Shown here one piece after another: positions 23,471-32,222 of a DNA stretch of 40,762 nucleotides (position 1 is the stretch's first letter; the number at the start of each line of letters is the position of its first letter). The notes beneath the pieces were generated by a model. That model saw only the letters and a program-made list of their open reading frames with translations. It did not search any database and was not told the DNA's origin. Location of the stretch: NCBI GenBank assembly GCA_903837495.1, contig CAILUT010000032.1:1-40762 (forward strand), given 5' to 3'. A program made the position numbers and the translations under genes. Origin of the DNA: an uncultured Flavobacteriales bacterium. GTDB taxonomy: Bacteria > Bacteroidota > Bacteroidia > CAIKAF01.

Positions 23471-24291
23471 AGCTGCATGGGAATTTCCATCAATAACGCA
23501 TAGGTGCCGCTTTTGGTTGTAAATTCAAATTCATTGGCTTCGGTCATGCCTAAGGCATCTCGGCGTTGCAGGGCTTGTTCCCCGATTTGGGCATCGCCTT
23601 CCATCACAAAAAAGTACATTCCATTTCCGGGCTTTTTTGCGCTGTACCGGTGTTGGCTGCCGGCATCGGCCTCAATCAAATGAAACCAGGCGTCTTGATG
23701 AATCCAAACTCCTTCGTCGTCGGGGTTGGGAGAAAGGATTTGTTGCCAGCGGTTCTTGCGGTCGGCCGGGGTAAAAGCCAGCTGGTCGTACCGGGGTTGA
23801 ACTTGTTTTTGGCGGGGAAAGACCCAGATTTGCAAGAGCTGGCAGGGCTCGGAAGCATGTCCGTTAAACTCGCTGTGCTGAATGCCTGTTCCGGCGCTCA
23901 TTACTTGAATTTCTCCGGCCCGAATCAGGCCCTCGTTTCCCATGCTGTCGCGGTGTTTTAGCATGCCCGTCAACGGTATGGTGATGATCTCCATGTTGTC
24001 GTGGGGATGGGTTCCAAACCCCATTCCTCCGGCTACCTCGTCGTCGTTCAACACCCGTAAGGTTCCAAAATGAATGCGCGCAGGGTCGTAATAGCCAGCA
24101 AAACTAAAGGTGTGCCAGGTTTTTAACCAACCGTGGTTGGCGTGGCCTCGGCTGTTGGCAGCATGGAAAGTGGTTTTCATGGGATTTGGAGTTGTAGGGT
24201 TGCGGGTTAAAGCCCATATACCTTGCCGGCCAATCAAACCGGTAAAGAAGGCGCCTAGGGCTGTGGCTTTAATAAATTCGGTGCGTTTCAT
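23467..24291 (-). CDS. Pirin-family bicupin with a Tat/Sec-like leader
   Basis: 274 residues. The pirin body starts near residue 38 (MKTTFHAANSRGHANHGWLKTWHTFSFAGYYDP). Metal ligands are in FGTHPHDNMEIITIPLTG and GTGIQHSEFN. The C-terminal cupin is degenerate, as usual. Pirins bind Fe(II); some have quercetin dioxygenase activity. What is odd is the N-terminal extension MKRTEFIKATALGAFFTGLIG, which looks like a Tat-type or Sec signal peptide, whereas pirins are normally cytosolic. Translation could alternatively begin at the internal ATG (codon 38). It has 4-nt ATGA overlaps on both sides, with the receiver-like gene upstream and the nitroreductase downstream. Confidence 0.85.
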   Translation of the reverse strand: MKRTEFIKATALGAFFTGLIGRQGIWALTRNPTTPNPMKTTFHAANSRGHANHGWLKTWHTFSFAGYYDPARIHFGTLRVLNDDEVAGGMGFGTHPHDNMEIITIPLTGMLKHRDSMGNEGLIRAGEIQVMSAGTGIQHSEFNGHASEPCQLLQIWVFPRQKQVQPRYDQLAFTPADRKNRWQQILSPNPDDEGVWIHQDAWFHLIEADAGSQHRYSAKKPGNGMYFFVMEGDAQIGEQALQRRDALGMTEANEFEFTTKSGTYALLMEIPMQL

Positions 24292-24590
24292 GGTTCTGGG
24301 AATAAGGCCGTGTTTAATTCAAATTGAAAATCAGACAAGGGGCCAAATCGGCGCATTGCTTTCACTTTTGGGTTTTGACGAAGGGCTTCAGACATAAGCC
24401 AGCGGTCGGTGGTTTCGCCAAAACTGCCGCTGAGCACCAAAACGTCAAAAGGCATTAGCTGCAGCAACCGCATGGCCGAAGGGGCATCGCTGGCCAACAA
24501 AAGTTCCCTATGTTCGCCAGTTCCCAAACGCTGCAACTGGGGCAATTGTTCGGGTTGACTGCCTGTAAGTAGAATTCGACGCATGGACAT
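24288..24590 (-). CDS. Small receiver-like protein of unknown function
   Basis: 100 residues. RRILLTGSQPEQLPQLQRLG, HRELLLASDAPSAMRLLQLMPFDVLVLSGSFG resembles the first part of a response-regulator receiver domain (beta1, alpha1, then a FDVLVLSG strand). The Asp pocket is not convincing: Ser replaces the usual phosphorylated Asp after VLVL, and the domain is shorter than the normal 120 residues. It may be a degenerate receiver acting as a binding module. It overlaps the pirin gene by 4 nt and begins 35 nt after the tRNA-Thr gene on the same strand. The start could also be the ATG two codons in. Confidence 0.6.
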   Translation of the reverse strand: MSMRRILLTGSQPEQLPQLQRLGTGEHRELLLASDAPSAMRLLQLMPFDVLVLSGSFGETTDRWLMSEALRQNPKVKAMRRFGPLSDFQFELNTALFPEP

Positions 24591-24624
24591 AGTAGCACCT
24601 AAACCTATTTGGTTAAAAAAACAG

Positions 24625-24697
<73 letters not shown>

Positions 24698-24790
24698 GGC
24701 TGGGGAAAAGCGGATTTTCCGAGGGCTAAAATACGAGAAAAGGACTGGAGTTGGTTTTGGGTTCTGCGTTTCAACTGAATTTTAGAGTGG

Positions 24791-24944
24791 CCCGCGGGCG
24801 GGATTGAAGCAGCTACCCCGCAAGGGTGCCGAAGCCTGGCCCGCTAGGTGCGGAGGCGACTTTAGGAGCCCCCGCAAACCAGCTGGGCCAGCCTTTCGGT
24901 ACCCGCGGAGTAGCGCTGAAAGCCCGGAAACCCGCCCATAAAAA
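24791..24944 (-). repeat. Structured intergenic repeat, copy 6 (minus orientation)
   Basis: Begins immediately after the stop codon of the minus-strand secreted-protein gene (T-tract is the complement of 24941-24944) and extends toward the tRNA. This copy gives the best covariation. The terminal stem is GGGCGGG with CCCGCCC instead of GCGGCAG with CTGCCGC, and the second stem is GCTAC with GTAGC instead of GCTTG/CAAGC or GGTTG/CAACC. Confidence 0.9.
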
Positions 24945-26357
24945 TCAATTCAAACGGCTGAGCAACTGTTGAATTTGTTTGGTGCTGTATCCTTCGGCTT
25001 GGGCCAGCCTACGAATTTCGGTGGCGGGCAGAACGCTGCTCAGGAGCGACTCGATGGGGCGGCGTTGCACCCAACTGGGGCGGGCCAGCCAGCGTAAAAA
25101 GCAGCGGGCGGCCGTTTCGGGACTGTGCAGGTACATGCTGGCCAACCATGGACTTGACTTTGATTCGGCCTGCAAGCCCCAGGATTCGGCCTGTTGCACG
25201 GCCCAATTCCAATAGGCGGGGTTGCGTGCGAATCCAAAAAAATGTTGAACGCGCTCGGGCATGCTGTCGGCCTGCTGCAAAGTGGGCTGCAGGAAATTCC
25301 AAAGGCTGTCGCTGTGTGGGCTCAAAAAACCCGCCAAATCGAAGAAGCGGTCGGCGGGCGCTGAGCAAAGTGCCTGCAGCCACCAAAAAGCGTGTTCGGG
25401 GCTGGGTTGTTGAGCAATGCTGCGCTGCAGGGTAGGCAGGGATTTTTTCAGCAGTTTGCCTTGAAGTTGTTGAATAAAGACGGCCTGAGTTGGATTAAAA
25501 GAAAGGGTGTGGCCCAGCCAAACCCGGCGCAAAAAACCGGCTTTTTGAACGTAAATCCGTGCGCTGTCGGGCCAGATGCCCGAAACGAGGGCCGCCCATT
25601 GCGTGCAGCCGCGGACCGTTTTAAGGTCGGGAAATTGCAGCTGCCTGGCCCAGAAAACTAGGGAGTCAATTTGGCCTAAATCGGCCAGGGTTTGCAGCAA
25701 AACCGGGCAATCGGGAGCCTCGTAGGGCGGCCCAGATTTCCGCAAATACGCCCAAGCCGCCTTGGGGTTTTTGTTCAACACATGCAAGCGAGCCAGCATG
25801 AGGAATTCGGCGGTATCGGCAAATCCGGCCGACTCCATGAAAGAAAAATCGGAGAGTGCCAGGTTCAGGCAGGTAGAGCGGAAGCTGCTGTCGGGGCCAG
25901 ACCAAGGGGCGGGGTTGCCTTGGTATTGCGAGCGGCCATCGACCCAGGCCTGAAACAATCCGGTGCTGCCCATTTCGTAGGCCATTAAGGCTCGGCGGCC
26001 CAGCAATTCAGGGTAGGGACCAAAGCGCAGAATGGCCGAATCGATGGCATGCATACCGGCTCGGCGCTGCCCATTTCGGAACAGGCACCAGGCCGTTGTT
26101 TGATGGCCTTGAGGGCAATCGGGCTCGCCGTTTCGCACCGAAAGGGCGAAAAGCAGCGCCTTTTCGCTTTCGTTTTGTTCTAGGCTTTGCAGGGCAAACC
26201 GCAGCTGCAAATCACTCCAATCGGAGCAGGAAGACAGGGGTTTAAGTTCCAAGCTTTGCACTTGGAGCAGCGGCGAAAAGGCGATTTTTTGGGCGGGCAA
26301 TTCAAAGGCAAACAAAAAAAAGCCGATGAAAAAAAAAGGGCGCAGAACTGGACTCAT
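24945..26357 (-). CDS. Secreted helical-repeat (TPR-like) protein, function unknown
   Basis: 470 residues with a signal peptide (MSPVLRPFFFIGFFLFAFELPAQ). The rest is mostly alpha-helical with Trp/Ala/Leu patterning such as LQSLEQNESEKALLFALSVRNGEP, TTAWCLFRNGQRRAGMHAIDSAI and AEFLMLARLHVLNKNPKAAWAYLRKSG, typical of TPR or SEL1-like repeats. I recognise no catalytic motif. It ends in a helical GYSTKQIQQLLSRLN. The start codon overlaps the upstream SDR gene by 4 nt, so they are co-transcribed. A structured repeat begins directly after the stop codon. Confidence 0.65.
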   Translation of the reverse strand: MSPVLRPFFFIGFFLFAFELPAQKIAFSPLLQVQSLELKPLSSCSDWSDLQLRFALQSLEQNESEKALLFALSVRNGEPDCPQGHQTTAWCLFRNGQRRAGMHAIDSAILRFGPYPELLGRRALMAYEMGSTGLFQAWVDGRSQYQGNPAPWSGPDSSFRSTCLNLALSDFSFMESAGFADTAEFLMLARLHVLNKNPKAAWAYLRKSGPPYEAPDCPVLLQTLADLGQIDSLVFWARQLQFPDLKTVRGCTQWAALVSGIWPDSARIYVQKAGFLRRVWLGHTLSFNPTQAVFIQQLQGKLLKKSLPTLQRSIAQQPSPEHAFWWLQALCSAPADRFFDLAGFLSPHSDSLWNFLQPTLQQADSMPERVQHFFGFARNPAYWNWAVQQAESWGLQAESKSSPWLASMYLHSPETAARCFLRWLARPSWVQRRPIESLLSSVLPATEIRRLAQAEGYSTKQIQQLLSRLN

Positions 26358-27154
26358 TTTGATTTGTTCTCCCGGTCAAAAACCTTGACAACCTGTTTGT
26401 TGATAAAGCTTGGCAAGAACTTGCCTAAAAAGTAGGTCAGCTTGCCTTGGGCGGTCAAAACCAACTTGGGTTTGCGTTGCACCACGGCATTCAGGGTGTG
26501 GATGGCGACCTGAGCTGCCGTCATCATTTTCTGCTCGTCGCGGGGCGATTCGCCTTGGGGCTTGCCTTGGGCGTTTAGGGCGGTATTGCGGATGTTGGAA
26601 GCGGTAAATCCGGGGCAGCAAATCAACACATGCAATCCTGAATCGTGGTTTTCAAGGCGAATGGCTTCAAGGAGTCCGTGCACAGCGAACTTCGAGGCGC
26701 AATACCCGGTGCGGCCGGGCAGGCCTTGAAAACCGGCTACCGAAGAAATGCCAACCAAAGAACCTTGGCTTTTAAGCAGCAGGGGCATGGCGTAGCGAGA
26801 ACAGAAGGCGGTACCCCAAAAATTCACATCCATAACTTGCTTGAGCACGTTTAAATCGACTTCGTGAAACAGGGCGCGCATGGAAATGCCGGCGTTGTTG
26901 ATCAGCACATCGAGTTGTCCGTATTGGGCCTCGATGGCCTGAATAAATTGCTGGCATTGGGATTCTTGGCTCACATCGACGGTCATGCATAGGCAAGGTT
27001 GGCCTAAGGCTTCTACTTCTAGGCGAAGCGATTCAAGCTGAGCGGCATTGCGTGCACATGCAGCAATTCGGGCTCCACGCCGCGCTCCCTCAATGGCCAG
27101 AGCCCTTCCAATGCCTGAAGTAGCGCCGGTAATGGCCAAAACAGAATTTTTCAT
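26354..27154 (-). CDS. Short-chain dehydrogenase/reductase
   Basis: 266-residue classical SDR. The nucleotide-binding TGATSGIGRA is at residues 9-18, then NNAGIS, catalytic Ser in GISSVAG, and Tyr/Lys in GYCASK. A C-terminal extension (KLTYFLGKFLPSFINKQVVKVF) looks amphipathic and may bind membranes, as in SDRs acting on lipid substrates (3-ketosphinganine- or 3-oxoacyl-type). The substrate cannot be named. It is divergent from the GNAT-like gene with only about 32 nt between start codons, so the two promoters overlap. The downstream gene overlaps by 4 nt. Confidence 0.88.
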   Translation of the reverse strand: MKNSVLAITGATSGIGRALAIEGARRGARIAACARNAAQLESLRLEVEALGQPCLCMTVDVSQESQCQQFIQAIEAQYGQLDVLINNAGISMRALFHEVDLNVLKQVMDVNFWGTAFCSRYAMPLLLKSQGSLVGISSVAGFQGLPGRTGYCASKFAVHGLLEAIRLENHDSGLHVLICCPGFTASNIRNTALNAQGKPQGESPRDEQKMMTAAQVAIHTLNAVVQRKPKLVLTAQGKLTYFLGKFLPSFINKQVVKVFDRENKSK

Positions 27155-27175
27155 ATCAACGCAAAGTACATTTTT

Positions 27176-27183
27176 TATCTTTG
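27176..27183 (+). promoter_or_regulatory. -7 promoter box TATCTTTG
   Basis: TATCTTTG 3 nt before ATG 27187 in the short intergenic space between divergent genes. This supports ATG 27187 over the in-frame TTG at 27181, which lies inside the box. Confidence 0.5.
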
Positions 27184-27186
27184 AGC

Positions 27187-28362
27187 ATGGTTTATGCGGT
27201 TGAAAAGGTAGAAAATAAAGCGCAAATACGGAGGTTTCATGCCTTGCCTTTTGCGTTGTACAAGAGCAATCCGCTGTGGATTCCGCATTTAAAGCAAGAC
27301 GTGGAAAAGGTATTTGATGCGGGCAAAAACAAAGCGTTTCGGGGCGGAGAGGCCCAGCGTTGGTTGTTGCGTGATTCGGCGGGGCGCGATGTAGGTCGAG
27401 TGGCGGCCTTTTACAACCAAAAAACGGCTAAATCGTTTGCCCAACCAACGGGAGGCCTGGGTTTTTTCGAGTGCATAAACGATGTAGAGGCAGCCTTTGC
27501 CTTGTTTGACTGCTGCAAGGCCTGGTTGCAGGAACGGGGCATGGAGGCCATGGATGGCCCCATCAATTTTGGAGAAAAGAACGCGTTTTGGGGATTATTG
27601 ACCGAGGGATTTGAGCATGAGCCGGCCTATCAAATCAACTACAATCCATCGTATTATCAAGGCTTTTTTGAGTTGTATGGCTTTAAAACCTACTATGAGC
27701 AGTATGTTTTTTGGCGGCGGACCGATGCCCCGGCTCAAGAGATTTTTGTGCGGAAAGCCGAAATGCTCAAGTTTGTTGAAGGCTTTGAGGTGCGAAGCGT
27801 GCGTGGGGTATCGGAGGAGCAGCTGGCCCTGGATTTTGTGTCGGTGTACAACGAATCTTGGGGCAATCATGCTGGGTTTAGTCCCATGAAACTGGCCCAA
27901 GCCCAAGCGATTATGAAAGCCATAAAACCGGTGAAAGACCCCGACATCAGTTTGTTTGCCTTTTATAAAAACAAGCCCATTGGATTTTACATCAACTTGC
28001 CTGAATTAAACCAAATATTCAAGCATGTACATGGGAATCTGAATGTGTGGGGGAAACTGGTGTTTTTGTGGCATAAATGGAGAAAGACGCCCCACACCAT
28101 GTATGGAATTGTATTTGGGATTGTTCCAGAATGGCAGGGCAGAGGGGTAGAGGGGGCCATGATAAAATACGCAGAGGACCACATCGTACCTAAGGGGCAG
28201 TATGTGGATACAATACTGACTTGGATTGGGGATTTCAACCTAAAGATGTTGCGGATATGCGAAAACTTGAATGCGCAGCGGCAAAGGACCTTGATAACCT
28301 ATCGGTACTTGTTTGATCGGGAAAAACCGTTTGAGCGGCATCCTTTTATTGGAAAGAAATGA
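27187..28362 (+). CDS. GNAT-fold acetyltransferase-like protein
   Basis: 391 residues. The N-terminal half (RRFHALPFALYKSNPLWIPHLKQDVEKVFD, then GGLGFFECINDVEAAFALFD and MEAMDGPINFGEKNAFWGLL) and the C-terminal half (GIVFGIVPEWQGRGVEGAMIKYAEDHI) match large GNAT-like proteins common in Bacteroidota. The latter segment resembles the acetyl-CoA pyrophosphate-binding loop (Q/RxxGxG/A). The acceptor substrate is unknown. Its last bases overlap the glycosyltransferase start by 4 nt (ATGA), so the two are translationally coupled, which hints at a role in envelope or lipid modification. Confidence 0.65.
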   Translation: MVYAVEKVENKAQIRRFHALPFALYKSNPLWIPHLKQDVEKVFDAGKNKAFRGGEAQRWLLRDSAGRDVGRVAAFYNQKTAKSFAQPTGGLGFFECINDVEAAFALFDCCKAWLQERGMEAMDGPINFGEKNAFWGLLTEGFEHEPAYQINYNPSYYQGFFELYGFKTYYEQYVFWRRTDAPAQEIFVRKAEMLKFVEGFEVRSVRGVSEEQLALDFVSVYNESWGNHAGFSPMKLAQAQAIMKAIKPVKDPDISLFAFYKNKPIGFYINLPELNQIFKHVHGNLNVWGKLVFLWHKWRKTPHTMYGIVFGIVPEWQGRGVEGAMIKYAEDHIVPKGQYVDTILTWIGDFNLKMLRICENLNAQRQRTLITYRYLFDREKPFERHPFIGKK

Positions 28363-29459
28363 AACAGGGCAACAAGCGGCTCCTGATATTATGTCCGTAT
28401 CCGCCTGGAGCGGCGCCAAGCCAGCGTTTTCGGTTTGAGCAATACATAGGCATTTTGAGTGCCGATGGATGGGAAATTCAGCAGGAACCCTTTTGGGATG
28501 CCCAGAGTTGGGAAATATTGTACCAATCAGGGCAGATTTGGCGCAAGATCAGGGCCTTGCTTCGAGGCTATTGGCGAAGGACAAGGTTGGTGTTTTGGGC
28601 CAATCGGTTTCAGGTGGTTTTGGTACACCGGGAATTGTCGCCGATGGGCTTGCCTTGGGTAGCGTGGGTATTGACACGGGTGCTAAAAAAGCCCATGATT
28701 TTTGATTTTGACGATGCCATTTGGATTCCGAATACCAGCCAGAACAACCGATGGACATTGGGATTAAGATCGAATGGAAACACCGCGCGGTTAATTCGGA
28801 TGTCGAGTTTGGTTTTTGCCGGGAATGCATTTTTAGCGGAGTATGCCCGCAGTTGTGGTGGAGGGGCAAGGATCGAGATAATGCCAACCATAATAGATAC
28901 CGAGGGGCACCACAACCGGGTATCAAGCCCAAGAAAAGACAGGTTTGTAGTGGGCTGGACAGGTTCCCACTCTACCCTAACGTATTTGGACGACTTAAAA
29001 CCCATAATGGAGCAATTGGCGGAAGAGTTTCCGGTTTGCTGGGTGGTGGTATCGGATGTTCGCCCCAGTTTTGATTGTTCTTTTTTGGAATTTAGGCCAT
29101 GGTCAAAAGAAACCGAAGTAGAAAGTCTGTTGGATTTTCATGTGGGGGTAATGCCCTTGCGGGCCGATGCCTGGGCCGAGGGCAAGTGTGGATTTAAGGC
29201 TTTGCAGTATTTGGCTTTGGGTATTCCGGCGGTGGTTTCGCCGGTAGGGGTAAACAAAGAAATTGTGCAAGAGGCTGAAAATGGATATTTGTGTTCAGCG
29301 CCAGAGGAATGGCTTGGGCGGCTGCGGGAAATGGCATCGAATGGCCCGCTTTTGGCGAGGTTGTCAAAAAATACCCGGCAGGGAATTGTTGAAAAATACT
29401 CGGTTTTGTCGCAAGCACATCGCTATTTGGAACAAGTAAACGGGCTGTTGAAACACTAA
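28359..29459 (+). CDS. Glycosyltransferase (GT4-like, GT-B fold)
   Basis: 366 residues. The N-terminal LLILCPYPPGAAPSQRFRFEQYI is a typical acceptor-side Rossmann start of GT-B enzymes. The C-terminal domain opens with FVVGWTGSHSTLTYL and has GVMPLRADAWAEGKCGFKALQYLALGIPAVVSPVGVNKEIV, the nucleotide-sugar-binding segment of GT4 family enzymes. No signal or transmembrane segment, so probably cytosolic or peripheral. Sugar and acceptor are unknown. It overlaps the upstream GNAT-like gene by 4 nt and is followed after about 70 nt by accB, which has its own promoter box. Confidence 0.83.
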   Translation: MKQGNKRLLILCPYPPGAAPSQRFRFEQYIGILSADGWEIQQEPFWDAQSWEILYQSGQIWRKIRALLRGYWRRTRLVFWANRFQVVLVHRELSPMGLPWVAWVLTRVLKKPMIFDFDDAIWIPNTSQNNRWTLGLRSNGNTARLIRMSSLVFAGNAFLAEYARSCGGGARIEIMPTIIDTEGHHNRVSSPRKDRFVVGWTGSHSTLTYLDDLKPIMEQLAEEFPVCWVVVSDVRPSFDCSFLEFRPWSKETEVESLLDFHVGVMPLRADAWAEGKCGFKALQYLALGIPAVVSPVGVNKEIVQEAENGYLCSAPEEWLGRLREMASNGPLLARLSKNTRQGIVEKYSVLSQAHRYLEQVNGLLKH

Positions 29460-29496
29460 AAAATCAGGGAAGATGCGAATGCACCAAATTTTCCTT

Positions 29497-29504
29497 TAAT
29501 TTTG
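29497..29504 (+). promoter_or_regulatory. -7 promoter box TAATTTTG of accB
   Basis: Exact TAnnTTTG match, 24 nt before the accB ATG (29529), in the gap after the glycosyltransferase stop. It probably drives accB-accC and possibly plsC. Confidence 0.5.
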
Positions 29505-29528
29505 AACCTTGCATTCAAACTACATGCG

Positions 29529-29999
29529 ATGGAATTAAAAGAAATTCAAGAGTTAATTAAATTCGTTGCCAAGGCTGGAGTGTCTGAGGTAGAATTGGAA
29601 TCAAAGGGGTTTAAGATTGTGATAAAAACACAGAATAAAGCCCCAGAAAACACGGTAACCTATGTACAGGCTGCGGTTCCGCAGGCAGCACCAACACCGG
29701 CAGCACCGGCGGTACTTCCGCAGGCAGCACCGGCAGTGCCCACCGAAGATTTGAGCAAATACATCACCGTAAAGGCTCCGATGGTTGGCACATTTTACCG
29801 GCGTCCTTCGCCCGACAAGCCCTTGTTTGCGAATGTGGGCGACGAATTAAAGGTTGGAAGTGTATTGTGCATCATCGAAGCCATGAAATTGTTCAATGAA
29901 ATTGAATCGGAGGTATCGGGCAGAGTGGTTAAAATTTTGGTGGACGATGCTTCGCCGGTTGAATACGACCAACCCTTGTTCTTGATTGACCCTTCGTAA
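29529..29999 (+). CDS. accB: Biotin carboxyl carrier protein of acetyl-CoA carboxylase
   Basis: 156 residues. It carries the biotin that shuttles CO2 from AccC to the carboxyltransferase in the first step of fatty-acid synthesis. N-terminal AccB domain MELKEIQELIKFVAKAGVSEVELE, a flexible Ala/Pro/Val linker at about residues 52-78, and a lipoyl/biotinyl domain with CIIEAMKLFNEIE, in which Lys120 is the biotinylation site. ATG 29529 gives the standard AccB start. accC follows after 33 nt. The carboxyltransferase genes accA and accD are elsewhere. Confidence 0.96.
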   Translation: MELKEIQELIKFVAKAGVSEVELESKGFKIVIKTQNKAPENTVTYVQAAVPQAAPTPAAPAVLPQAAPAVPTEDLSKYITVKAPMVGTFYRRPSPDKPLFANVGDELKVGSVLCIIEAMKLFNEIESEVSGRVVKILVDDASPVEYDQPLFLIDPS

Positions 30000-30032
30000 T
30001 TAGGGGGTAAGTTTCACCTAAAAGCAACGATT

Positions 30033-31370
30033 TTGTTTAAAAAAATACTCATTGCCAACCGGGGCGAAATTGCCTTGAGGGTAATACGCACTTGCCGTGA
30101 AATGGGCATTAAAACGGTGGCCGTATATTCTACTGCCGATCGGGAAAGCCTGCACGTTCGATTTGCCGACGAGGCGGTTTGCATTGGCCCTGCTCCGAGC
30201 AAAGAATCGTACCTAAATATGGCCGCCATCATTTCGGCGGCCGAAATCACCAACTCGGATGGCATCCATCCGGGCTACGGGTTTTTGTCGGAAAATGCCA
30301 AGTTTTCGCATATTTGCGAAGACCACGGCATAAAATTCATAGGGCCTTCTCCTGAAATGATCCGGGCAATGGGCGACAAGGCTACGGCCAAATCGACCAT
30401 GATAAAGGCGGGTGTGCCGACGGTTCCGGGCAGCGAAGGATTGATAGACACGCTGAAAGATGCGTTGAAAGCGGCCAAAGAAATTGTGTATCCGGTCATG
30501 ATAAAGGCTACGGCTGGCGGTGGAGGCAAAGGCATGCGCATTATTCGCAGCGACGAAGAATTAAAGGTGGAGTGGGACAAAGCCCGTGCCGAAGCCGGAG
30601 CCGCCTTTGGCAACGATGGCATGTACATGGAGAAATTCATAGAGGAACCCCGGCACATTGAAATCCAGATTGCGGGCGACCAAACAGGCAAAGCCTGTCA
30701 TTTGTCTGAGCGGGATTGCTCGGTGCAGCGCAGGCACCAGAAGTTGGTAGAGGAAACTCCTTCGCCTTTTATGGACGACAACCTGAGGGAGGCCATGGGC
30801 AATGCCGCCATTAAAGCGGCCGAAGCCATTCGATATGAAGGGGTAGGAACTGTGGAGTTTTTGGTGGACAAACACAAAAACTTCTACTTTATGGAAATGA
30901 ATACCCGAATTCAAGTTGAACATCCCATAACAGAAGAAGTCATCAATTTTGATTTAATCAAAGAGCAAATCAAAATTGCTTCGGGCATTCCGATTTCAGG
31001 AAAAAACTACTATCCAGAAAAACACGCTATTGAGTGCCGAATCAATGCAGAAGACCCCCACAACGGTTTTCGGCCCAGTCCCGGAAAAATAACCACCCTG
31101 CATGTGCCGGGCGGTCATGGTGTTCGGGTTGACACCCATGTGTATGCCGGCTATACCATTCCGCCCCATTACGACTCTTTGATTGCCAAATTGATTGTAG
31201 TGCACCAAACACGGGAGGAGGCCATCGATAAAATGCTTCGAGCCTTGCAGGAATTTGTGATTGAGGGGGTGAAAACAACCATTCCCTTCCACATTCAACT
31301 GATGCAAGACGAGCGGTTTCGAAAAGGCGACTACACCACCAAATTCATGGATGATTTTGTGCTAAAATAA
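30033..31370 (+). CDS. accC: Biotin carboxylase, acetyl-CoA carboxylase subunit
   Basis: 445-residue ATP-grasp enzyme that carboxylates biotin on AccB using bicarbonate and ATP. Motifs: N-terminal [23 protein letters not shown], the ATP loop [48 protein letters not shown] and [11 protein letters not shown]. The initiation codon is TTG (30033). No ATG lies near, and the residue position is exactly where AccC proteins begin, so a non-ATG start is well supported. The upstream stretch contains TAGGGGGTAAG. plsC follows after 11 nt. Confidence 0.97.
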   Translation: MFKKILIANRGEIALRVIRTCREMGIKTVAVYSTADRESLHVRFADEAVCIGPAPSKESYLNMAAIISAAEITNSDGIHPGYGFLSENAKFSHICEDHGIKFIGPSPEMIRAMGDKATAKSTMIKAGVPTVPGSEGLIDTLKDALKAAKEIVYPVMIKATAGGGGKGMRIIRSDEELKVEWDKARAEAGAAFGNDGMYMEKFIEEPRHIEIQIAGDQTGKACHLSERDCSVQRRHQKLVEETPSPFMDDNLREAMGNAAIKAAEAIRYEGVGTVEFLVDKHKNFYFMEMNTRIQVEHPITEEVINFDLIKEQIKIASGIPISGKNYYPEKHAIECRINAEDPHNGFRPSPGKITTLHVPGGHGVRVDTHVYAGYTIPPHYDSLIAKLIVVHQTREEAIDKMLRALQEFVIEGVKTTIPFHIQLMQDERFRKGDYTTKFMDDFVLK

Positions 31371-31381
31371 GGGCACAAACC

Positions 31382-32149
31382 ATGAAGCAGGTACTTCGTA
31401 TTTTGGGGAGAATCATCCAAATTCCGTACATGGTATGGGCTTTTATTTGGTTTATTGTGTTGATGTTGGGTGCCGCGTTGTGGGCCATTCCCGTGTATGC
31501 TGTGCTGGGGTCAAAAGGCCAAAAAATCATATTTCCGGCCTATAAGGTTTGGGCACGGTGTTGGTTTTTACTTTGTGGCATTTGGGTAGTGGTTGAAAAC
31601 CGGAAGTACATAATGGCTGCCGAGCCGGCGATTATTGCGGCGAATCATTCCTCACACATAGATGTTTTGAATGGGGCCTTGGCTTCTCCACTAATGGTAC
31701 GGGCCTTGGTTAAACTTGAATTAAAAAAAATACCTGTGTTGGGGTATATGTTTCAAACCAGCAGTGTTTTTGTGGACCGGTCCTCGGCTGAAAGTCGAAG
31801 GCGCAGCGTAGAGCGTTTGCAACGCACTTTAACGGCGGGGTTTTCCCTGTTTTTGTTTCCGGAAGGCACTCGAAACAGAAGCAGCAAAGCGCTTACTCCG
31901 TTTCACGATGGGGCTTTCCGCATAGCCATCTTATCGCAAAGGCCTATTGTACCTTTGGTGGTGTTGGGGGCAACCAAAGTGATGCCGATGAAAGGCATTT
32001 CCTTGCGGCCGGGCCGCATCCGTTGCCGGTATTTGCCGGCGATACCAACCAAGGGCATGAAGGATTCCGATTTGCATGCACTGAAAGAACAGGTTTATGG
32101 GTTGATGGAGGCCGAATTGCTGCGGGAGCAAGGAGAGCTGTATGCCTAA
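31382..32149 (+). CDS. plsC: 1-acyl-sn-glycerol-3-phosphate acyltransferase
   Basis: 255-residue PlsC, adds the second acyl chain to make phosphatidic acid at the inner membrane. N-terminal hydrophobic segments (about 15-45) are followed by the HX4D motif NHSSHID, the substrate-binding FVDRSS region, the glycerophosphate motif FLFPEGTRNR and a late PIVPLVVLGATKVMP. It is 11 nt from accC, linking malonyl-CoA supply with phospholipid assembly. A few residues at the C-terminus are variable. Confidence 0.92.
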   Translation: MKQVLRILGRIIQIPYMVWAFIWFIVLMLGAALWAIPVYAVLGSKGQKIIFPAYKVWARCWFLLCGIWVVVENRKYIMAAEPAIIAANHSSHIDVLNGALASPLMVRALVKLELKKIPVLGYMFQTSSVFVDRSSAESRRRSVERLQRTLTAGFSLFLFPEGTRNRSSKALTPFHDGAFRIAILSQRPIVPLVVLGATKVMPMKGISLRPGRIRCRYLPAIPTKGMKDSDLHALKEQVYGLMEAELLREQGELYA

Positions 32150-32186
32150 TGGACCTTTAGCCTGCCCGCTCTGCATCAATATTCCT

Positions 32187-32194
32187 TACCTTTG
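32187..32194 (+). promoter_or_regulatory. -7 promoter box TACCTTTG before lptE
   Basis: TACCTTTG, 4 nt before the ATG (32199) of a seven-codon leader frame that overlaps the lptE start. Confidence 0.45.
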
Positions 32195-32198
32195 AACC

Positions 32199-32222
32199 AT
32201 GAACCGCTTGCCCAAAAAATGA
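32199..32222 (+). CDS. Possible leader peptide MNRLPKK coupled to lptE
   Basis: ATG 32199 lies 4 nt after a -7 box, the same spacing as leaderless genes here. It encodes only MNRLPKK before TGA. Its stop overlaps the lptE ATG as ATGA (32219-32222). This could be a short leader used for translational coupling of a message without a Shine-Dalgarno site, or merely a coincidental frame. Confidence 0.3.
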   Translation: MNRLPKK

